Source: Lepus europaeus
Lineage: Eukaryota > Chordata > Mammalia > Lagomorpha > Leporidae
Length of the DNA stretch: 64,000 nt
Direction of reading: 5' to 3'
Assembly (NCBI RefSeq): GCF_033115175.1
Contig: NC_084831.1
Coordinates: 10,078,540 to 10,142,539 of the forward strand
In this document: positions 57,111 to 64,000 of the stretch, piece by piece
Layout: each line of letters starts with the position of its first letter
Numbering within the stretch: the stretch's first letter is position 1
Made by a program: the position numbers and the translations under genes
Notes under the pieces: generated by a model
Told to the model about the DNA's origin: nothing
The model's database searches: none
The model's input: only the letters and a program-made list of their open reading frames with translations

Positions 57111-59744
57111 GTTGTTGGAGGTTGGACCAGAGTCTGTGCGGTTCGCATCCTGCCTCTTGAGAGGGAGAGGAGGGAGTCCCGCGTACCTGCAAGTGCGTGC
57201 GTGTGCGATTGAGGTGGGAAACACTGGGCTTTGAGCGACAGGTGACTCTGGAGGACGCCGGCTGCCTCTATGGCCTTCTTGAGTTGTCGGGGGTCTCTGT
57301 GGTGGACAGCAGGCTCCTTTCTGGTCTCTGAGTTCACTGGGGGGTCGGCCAGGCCCCGTGGCCGCCCTGGAGGAGGAAGAGCTAGCTGTGCTCTGAGTCA
57401 TCTCAAGAGCTGCACAGCGCGTGGCTCAGGGAAGACAGCGTCCGTCGCCCTGGAGTTAGCCTGTATCACCCAAACACAGCCGCTTGGCAGGCCTGGAGGA
57501 TCGGCCTCATTTGCATGTAGACAGATTCCGGCCCCAGCAGAAAGGCACGGCCGAGCCGTTGTTAGTGCCGGCTGCTGTGTTTGCCGCGAGTCGCCAGGGC
57601 CGGAACTCTCCGGAGAGGCCAGCCCTGGGTCTAAGGTGTGCAGTTATGTTCGTGTGTCTGCGCTCCGTCAGTGCGCTGGGTGCTGGGTGCTGCAGATGAG
57701 CACCTGCCCGGGGGGGTCCGGGTCAGCTCTGCCGCTGTCTCACGAGGCCCAGCCCCTCGGCACCCCTTGTGGCGGCCTCCACGAAGATGGGGGCTTCAGG
57801 CTTTCTCTCGTCTGCTGTTTAAATGCCTTCAGGAGAGGCTACTTAGAGGGCGCAACCGATCGTGGCCGTTCCTCGGAGCCCTTGGCCAATGGCATTAGCG
57901 CACCAGGTGCCAAAGCAGCCCCAAGTTTGGAAGGAATTCCTGGCCAGGAGGGTGTCACAGGTAGGCAGGTCCTGCCTGAGGTCTTACCCTGGACCCTGGG
58001 CTCGGGACCGGGGGAGCTGTGGGTTCCGGGCGGTGACAGTCCTCGGTCTCCATGCTGAATTTGGGGGCCAGTGCCCAGGAACACCCACCACCACCTGGCA
58101 CCTGGCGGCTGCCCTGCAGGTGCCAACGGCTCTGCCTTTTGTGGCTGCTTGGATTTGGAGGCTGGCTCAGGCTCCTCCGGTTTGGGCTGTGACTTTATCA
58201 CAGGCATTGAGTGCCGCTCCAGAGAGCTGTCCCCGGGGGCTCGGGGAGGAGTGAAAACAACCTGTGCGGTCCCTGGCGAGCTTCAGCCTCTGCCTCTGGC
58301 ATGGCGTTGCCACGGCGCTCTGGACTGTGGAGTCCCGTGTGCCGGGCGGGGGGTAGGGGGTTGGGATTCATCTCAGTTCACTCGGGCCCTGTTAATGACG
58401 AGCGCTCAGGAGCCAAGTGCTTGGCTGTGTGTTCCTGTTGATGCCCCTGTCTCTTGCGAGGCAGCCAGCTTTCTCCCCACCTTGCAGGCGGGATGCTAAG
58501 ATTCGGAGAGGGTGGGCAGCTGACCTCCGTGGCTGTCCTAGGCTCCCCTCCCCAGGGCTGCCAGGGCCCAGAGCTGAGGTTGAGGTGCTGGGAGGGAAGC
58601 ACGTTGGTCTCCCAGAGCCAGAGGTGGGTGGGGGTTGAGCCTTGGGGGCCCAGGACACCCCACCCTGACCATGTGGTCTAGCCAGAACCCAAAAGGTAAA
58701 CTGGCAGGTGCTGGGCGACCCCATGCAGGCCGTTTGGGAACACAGAGCTCCAGATCCTTAGGAGGGGACTCTCGGTGGGCAGGGGGCCCCCACTCTGTCT
58801 GCCATCTGAGATCCTAAGGCCAGGGCAGGGAAGGGAGCCTGCTCCAAGATGCCACGTGGGGGTGCGTGCAGGCTTGGATGTGAAGACCGATAGAAGGCTC
58901 ACGAGGGTCTTGGCAGTGCCGGGAGATTTTACCCATGGCCCTCTTCCCCATTCCTTTGGGGGTCACCGTAGCCTGGCCTGCTTGCTCGTCTGCAGAGTCT
59001 CAGGCTCCCCCACCCAGGAATCTGTGTGTGCCAGTGCTCTGGGCGATTTGGGCACAGAGCTCCTGTGAGCCGACTTTGAGGAGCTCTGCCCTTTGCCTTC
59101 CTAGACCCTGGCTAATTTTAGACACCACGCACTGCCTTTGGCCCCTGCATCCCAGCGCGAGTCTCAGCAGCGTCCTGGGCACGCCCACAGCTGTGATGCT
59201 GACGAAGGGGAGGTGGACATCCAATTAGGTCTCTCCGCTTCTTTTCTATTCCGATCTGCCCGGGCACGTGTTCCCAGGATCCCGCAGGAAGAGGCGCATG
59301 ACCTCGCTCCTCCGTCTCGCGAGCTCACAAGACTGTCCTGTGATGAGAGCGGCCAGCGCCGGGCTGCGGTGCCGCTGCGCGGGCCACCCCAGCATTTGGT
59401 GCCTTCCACTCGGTTAACACGGCTTTATCCGGGAGGCCAAACTCCTGTGCAGTGACTCACCCACATTCTCAAGACTTGGGCCCCAAAGCTGCAGGGCAGG
59501 GGGAGGAGGCAGGGCTCCCGACCGGTCCCCACCTGCCCTATCCCCCAGGGGCCCCTGAGGATGTGCCCTTGGCCACTGGGGCGTTCGGCGGAGTGGCTTC
59601 ACTGGGCTTCCTCCTGGCCTCTTGCCCCGGCATCGCCTTGCACAGGAGAGCAATGATTGACTTCATCCCCTCAGGGGTGGAAAACCCAGGGCTGTGTGAT
59701 GGGGGGGGGGACCTGCCTGGGGCCCCCTGCCACGCCTGGACCCT

Positions 59745-59835
59745 GAGCTCAGTGGGCTCACATGCAGATTCCAGGCCCCCCACACTCCCCACCCCCAGAG
59801 ATTGATTCAATAGGTCCAGGGTTCAGCCAGGACCC
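59745..59835 (+). mobile_element. MER5/MER20-type hAT fragment
   Basis: ACATGCAGATTCCAGGCCCCCC..CACCCCCAGAGATTGATTCAATAGGTCCAGG, the conserved core of these elements. Truncated on the right. Confidence 0.6.
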
Positions 59836-59847
59836 AGCACTGTCTTT

Positions 59848-60060
59848 TTATTGTGGCAAATTGTTAGCAACATGAAAGTTACCATTTCGCCCTTGAATAC
59901 ATCCATGTCCATTTCTAGAGCTGTCATCACCCAGGACCGGCTGCGCCCGTCCCACAGTAACACCCCGCCCACCCCTGGGGACCCCTGCTGACCCTCATCC
60001 AAGCAGGCTCTGTCCCTGTAGGGCCTGCACTTCTAGCACCCCGGGGTCCCAGAACCACTC
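59848..60060 (+). repeat. Old LINE-like fragment
   Basis: TTTTTATTGTGGCAAATTGTTAGCAACATGAAAGTTACCATTT..CCATTTCTAGAGCTGTCATC resembles a common old mammalian L1-associated segment (TTTATTGTGGTAAAATATACATAACATAAAATTTACCATTT). Family not assigned. Confidence 0.45.
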
Positions 60061-60899
60061 CTCCCCAGTCCTGGATCCTCGGTGTTTCTTAGATTCCTTT
60101 AGAGCAGAGCCATGCGGGCGGGCGACCTGGTGGGGTGTGGGGGAGGGGCGCACGCTCCGCTCGCAGGTGCCTCTTCCCTGGGACTGAAACCGGGCATGCC
60201 ATGGCTGTTCGGAGTTCGTCTTCCTGGGGTGTTTGTAGCCGCTGAGCCTAAAGACCCCTCCTTCCCCAGGGATCTGCGTGGAGCCCGAGGGCAGAGGAGG
60301 AGAGACTGTCTGGGAAGGGGCGCCCGCCCTGGGAGCAGGAGCTCTCCAGCTGTGGAGCCCCCCCTTCTCAATCCCGGGGGGGTTGCTCCGCTTTCCCTTC
60401 GTCTGTCTTCAGGGACCAGCAGGACAGCTGCCAGCTCCCAGAGTCCTCTGCTGTATCACACCTGTCCCGGTGGCCGGGAGAAGGATCGCTGGATCCATCA
60501 GCCTCCCGATTGTGAGCCCAGCGTGCCTGCTCACTCTAGGGCCTGCACAGATGCGCGCGCCCATGGCCAGCCTCCTGGCACTGCCAGGCACACTGAGGCC
60601 AGCAGCCGCAGCTGGCTCCTCGTGGCCTCCCCATCAGAGTCCCGTCTTCCGGTGTCTGGAGCGTGGCCATTGGCCCGGGAGATGACCAGAGGTGACTGGA
60701 GCTCGTACCCAGCAGGCAGGCAAGAGCAGCAGAGCAGGAGCGGGCAGCCCGAGAAGATAGGAATCTGGCACAAGGGCCAGGTGGGCTGGCCTCTGTGCTG
60801 GGTACCCGTTGGAGGAGCGAGCTCCCGTTGCTAAGTTAAAGCAGGTGCACAGGCTCAGGTCTCTGAATGTGGGGACAGGGGAGGCCCTGTACTGTGTGC

Positions 60900-61090
60900 T
60901 CAGGGTCACAGAGCCAGACGGCCTGGGTGCAGATCAGTGTTGGTTGGAGGAAGGGAGGAGGCCGTGAGCAAGCTACTTAACCCTTCTGAACCTCACTTCC
61001 CTCATCTGTGAATGGGGGGTGCTGTCCCTACCCAGTGTGGGTGTGTAGAGACTAAATGAGATAATATACGCACCATGCCCGGCACACATC
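60900..61090 (+). repeat. MIR in the KAZN intron
   Basis: GCAAGCTACTTAACCCTTCTGAACCTCACTTCCCTCATCTGTGAATGGGGGG..GTGTAGAGACTAAATGAGATAATATACGCACCATGCCCGGCACA. One of the best-preserved MIR copies here. Confidence 0.85.
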
Positions 61091-61279
61091 TCTTGTATTA
61101 GTTCTGTACCCGGATGGGGGCTGGAGTGACAGGAGGCTCACTGGGGAGATGCCCAGGGCAGTCAAGTGCAGGGTCAGTGTCAGCGGGAGGGGGAGGTCAG
61201 GGCGGCTGGGAGCGAGCATCTGCCATCGGGGTGGCAAAGCCTCGTGCGCCACAGGAAGCCCACACTGGAGACCCCTGGG

Positions 61280-61345
61280 CAGGCAGCTGCCTCTCCGTGG
61301 GCCTCAGTGTCCTCACCTGTACAATGGAACGATGGTAGCCACCTG
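61280..61345 (+). repeat. MIR fragment
   Basis: GCTGCCTCTCCGTGGGCCTCAGTGTCCTCACCTGTACAATGGAACGATGG. Short, but the order is right. Confidence 0.6.
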
Positions 61346-61823
61346 CGGGGCCGGTGTACCGCACAGGAAGGACTTCCTAGGGGAGCTGTCTGAAACGCTG
61401 CATGGGGTGTGCTGGGCTGCAGGTTACAAAGCCGTGCTTGTTAAGGGGTGGGCACTGGCCCCGGCAGTACAGGAGGTGCCTGTCTTAGGGTGGGTGGGAT
61501 GGGGGTGGGTCTACACATACACACACACACTTCTGACCTTGGGAAGTCCAGAGCCTTGACCGTGGCTGAGCTTCTTACTGTGTTTGTGACACAGGCTCTG
61601 TGCCAGCAGAGAGAACAGGAGGTCCACACAGGGGGAGCCCAGGCTGCCTGTGAACCCCAAAGTCCCAGGGAGCCTGGGTTGGCCTTGGGGCAGTCACCCC
61701 TCCCAGCTTCCGGAGGGCGGGAGCCTTCCCCCAGTCCTGCCTCCTTCTGTGGCCCTGTAGCTCAGACTGCCTGGTCCCTGGCTGAGCGGTGGCTCGGCAG
61801 ACCGTGGATCAGGTGCCCGTTCT

Positions 61824-61947
61824 GGTCCCATCGGCTGCACCTGTAAGTGTGGGCAGGGCCCTGGTCCCATCGGCTGCACCTGGAAGTGTGGGGCGGGCCC
61901 TGGTCCCATCGGCCGCACCTGGAATGGTGGGCAGGGCCCTGGTCCCA
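61824..61947. repeat. 39-bp minisatellite, three units plus part of a fourth
   Basis: GGTCCCATCGG starts units at 61824, 61863 and 61902, and a truncated GGTCCCAGAG unit follows at 61941. The unit also holds CTGCACCTGGAAGTGTGGGC. The period is 13 codons, hence an open minus frame rich in QPMGPG. Confidence 0.93.
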
Positions 61948-63195
61948 GAGAGCTGCCTCCTTCCAGGCTATGGGAGAGTCGGGAACTTGGGGATCTTGGG
62001 AACTCAGGATCCTTGCCGCTAGGCAGGGAAGATGCGTGATTGCCTTGTTCCTCCTAAGCGTGAACACCTGTGGGGGTTGGACATGCACTTCCTCCCCGGC
62101 AGCCCCCACAAGGTTTTGTGAGTTTTAAGTGTCTGTTCACTGTGGTGTGGAGCCCAGTGTGGCTCCCAGGGTGGCATCTGCCTGTTGGCCCGTGCTCTAC
62201 TGCTTGAGGGTCTTACACATTGAATCTGCTTCCTGGACAGCACGGGTGCTGGGCCCCTGGGCCCCAGTGCCTCCCTGGACAGCGCCCCGGCATCCCTCCT
62301 CCAGGCAGGCCGTGTGGAGGGTTCTGGGTGGGCGGGAGGACAGGCCCTCCTGCCTTGATTGGCACCGTTTGACCACACTTAGCCCTCTCCGTCCCTCTGG
62401 GAGCCCTTGGGGAGGACGGATGAATTACTGGAGCCAGAATCTTCCCCACACAAGCCAGGAGGAATGTCTGCAGCTTGGTGTTTGTGTAGAGGACCCTAGA
62501 GACAGCAGGCAGGGAGAGAGGCCGGTGGGGGTGGCTGTGGAATGCTGTCCGGGCAGGTGGCGCACCTGAGCCAGGTGGGGCATGCAATGAGACACCATGC
62601 CCCTCTGCTGCCCACCTGCACCCCGACCCTCGGACCAAAGGAGCCCAAAGACGTTCAGTTCACCTCCTCCGGGGCCCACGAGCAGCATCCATGGCCGTCC
62701 GACCACCTCTTGGCAAGGAGGGGCCCCTGGATGTTTGCAAGCAACCAAGAGATTACAGAAAGAGGAGGGGGCAGGGAGGGAGAAAACAAAGCCTTCAGGG
62801 CCACCAGCTGCAATGGAGACTGCGCCTCCCCCACCTGGGAAGGTTCACCTGCCTCCCAAGCCCAGGCCAGCCCGAGGAGCGTTGCAGGGGCGTGTCCTGG
62901 CCTGCCCCCAACTTCCGCAAAACGAGCTCTTGCACGTGTGCCCGTGGAGGAACTGCTAACTCAGGGGATGCCTAGCCTTCTCCGAGGAGCCGCAGCCGGA
63001 GAGTTGCCAGGGCACCAGGGTTCTGCTGGGTGCCTGTGCACGGCCAAGGGGCTCTCAGCTGAAAACCCGTGGGTCCTGCCCGGAGTCGTGGTGCCCACGC
63101 GTCCACGGCAGGACCAGAGCCCGTGGCCTCCTGGGGTTGGGCTCTTTTGTCCCATGCATCAGGGCTGCAGACTACCCAGAGCTTGCCTTGTTTTG

Positions 63196-63520
63196 TTTGC
63201 TTGTTTTAAGGTTTGCTTATTGATTTGAAAGGCAGAGGTTCAGAGAGAGAGGAAGAAACACAGGGAGATCTTCCACCTGCTGGTTCACTCCCCAAAGGCC
63301 CACAACATCAGGACAGGGGCCAGGCTGAAGTCAGGAGCCTGGCATCCCATCTGGGTCTCCATATGGGTGCAGGGGCTTACGCACGTGAGCCGTATTCCAC
63401 CGCCTTCCCAGGCGCAGCAGTGGGGAGCAGGAACAGAAGTGGAGTAGCTGGGACACGAAGACAGGCACGCGGGCTTTGCGGGAGGGGTCTTCACCTGCGA
63501 CGCCACAGTTGCGGCCCCGC
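63196..63520 (-). repeat. CSINE, antisense
   Basis: TTTTAAGGTTTGCTTATTGATTTGAAAGGCAGAG, an AGAGAGAGGAAG block, TCTTCCACCTGCTGGTTCACTCC and, at the head end, GCGACGCCACAGTTGCGGCCCCGC. Confidence 0.85.
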
Positions 63521-63799
63521 ATTGTTTTTTCTTTGGCGTGCTGGGCTTTGGGCAGCCCTGAGCGGTCCCCCTGGGGAGGTGGGGTGGCCTCGCGGGCCTG
63601 GTTGGTAGCTGGTGACCAGCCTGTGATTCCAGTGTACAGCAGGGGCCAGGTTTGGCCGGCGCAGAATCAGCGTCTACAGCGCGGCAGCGAGCGCACAGCG
63701 CACAGGGCCTCTTCTCGTCCCACGCTGTGACAGCGCAGACACCTGCCCCGCTCGGGACGCCCGCTTCTTCGGCTGCCGTATCTTCTGTTGCTTTGCGAT

Positions 63800-63940
63800 C
63801 GGCGGAAGCCCCGCGTGTTCGTGGTACATTCTCCGTGAACTTTCTCAAGGCCCTTTGTGTGCCTGGATTGGAACCTTGTTTTGCACCCAAAAACTCCCCT
63901 CTAAGTGCGTCTTCCATGAACTGTGGGAAGTGCCCTGGGG
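63800..63940. repeat. Unassigned interspersed-like stretch, possibly related to 28545-28715
   Basis: GTACATTCTCCGTGAACTTTCTCAAGGCCC..CTTGTTTTGCACCCAAAAACTCC..CTTCCATGAACTGTGGGAAG. Two internal CATGAACT/CGTGAACT motifs. Similarity to the 28.6-kb stretch is short. Confidence 0.3.
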
Positions 63941-64000
63941 CGGTTTGAAGTCTGTGGAATGGGGAGAGGGAAGAGCAGAGACCCGGAGGCCCAGCCACAG

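Larger units (their letters stand above)
53485..64000 (+). other. Inferred intron downstream of KAZN alternative exon 1
   Basis: Begins with the donor GTAGGTGCG. No frame in the rest of the window resembles the common kazrin coiled-coil exons, so the intron probably runs past the end. The sequence is G+C-rich and unique apart from repeats listed separately. Stretches where I see nothing identifiable: 53900-54330, 54520-54944, 55156-55770, 56100-56290, 56330-56985, 57110-59745, 60060-60900, 61090-61280, 61345-61823, 61948-63195 and 63521-63800. Confidence 0.6.

Noticed and set aside
53485-64000. Downstream KAZN coiled-coil exons
   Set aside because: Looked for frames resembling the conserved leucine-zipper-like start of the shared exon; none seen on the plus strand.
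1-64000. Novel defence, toxin or mobile bacterial-type system
   Set aside because: The window is vertebrate nuclear DNA with SINEs and MIR throughout. There are no dense ORFs, ribosome-binding sites or operons.

Overview
The window looks like mammalian nuclear DNA from a lagomorph, most likely the European rabbit (Oryctolagus cuniculus) or a close relative. The main evidence is about 30 copies, on both strands, of one tRNA-derived SINE. Full copies begin with a GGCCGGCGC-type head, have a conserved body (GATGGCCCAAGTCCTTGGGCCCCTGCACC class), a CT-rich stretch and an AAATAAATAAAT tail. This is the lagomorph C-repeat (CSINE) family. Ancient mammalian repeats (MIR, L2, MER58/MER5-type hAT fragments) and many microsatellites and minisatellites fill much of the rest. 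Nothing suggests bacterial genes, operons or CRISPR.

Only one protein-coding segment can be supported: an alternative first coding exon of KAZN (kazrin, the periplakin-interacting protein) at 53277-53484 on the + strand. It lies in a strong CpG island (about 52740-53900) with four GC boxes, an E-box and a tiny upstream ORF. It ends at a GTAGGT splice donor in phase 1. Its 69 complete codons resemble, from recall, one of the alternative N-termini of human kazrin. The common downstream exons, which encode the coiled coil, were not found in the remaining 10.5 kb. By inference, 53485-64000 is intron of this transcript, and 1 to about 52740 is upstream sequence, probably intron of the longer KAZN transcript that starts farther upstream.

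Layout: 1-14 kb is single-copy DNA with SINEs, a 51-bp perfect triplicate at 4.8 kb, a possible conserved AT-rich element at 7.8 kb, and a MER58 DNA transposon split by two SINEs at 13.2-14.0 kb. From 14.3 to 16.6 kb are two large tetranucleotide-derived arrays flanking an old L2 that carries a SINE with a clear 14-bp target duplication. From 17 to 29 kb are SINEs, CA/TG arrays and a 35/36-bp minisatellite at 24.3 kb. From 29 to 52 kb is G+C-rich unique sequence with sparse MIR, L2 and SINE copies and a 500-bp TG-rich array just upstream of the CpG island. From 52.7 to 53.9 kb is the promoter and exon. From 54 to 64 kb is the intron, with MIR, L2, a 39-bp minisatellite and one more SINE.

Repeat boundaries without a stated target duplication are good to roughly 10-30 bases. 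Family assignments are by eye against remembered consensus sequences and were not searched.
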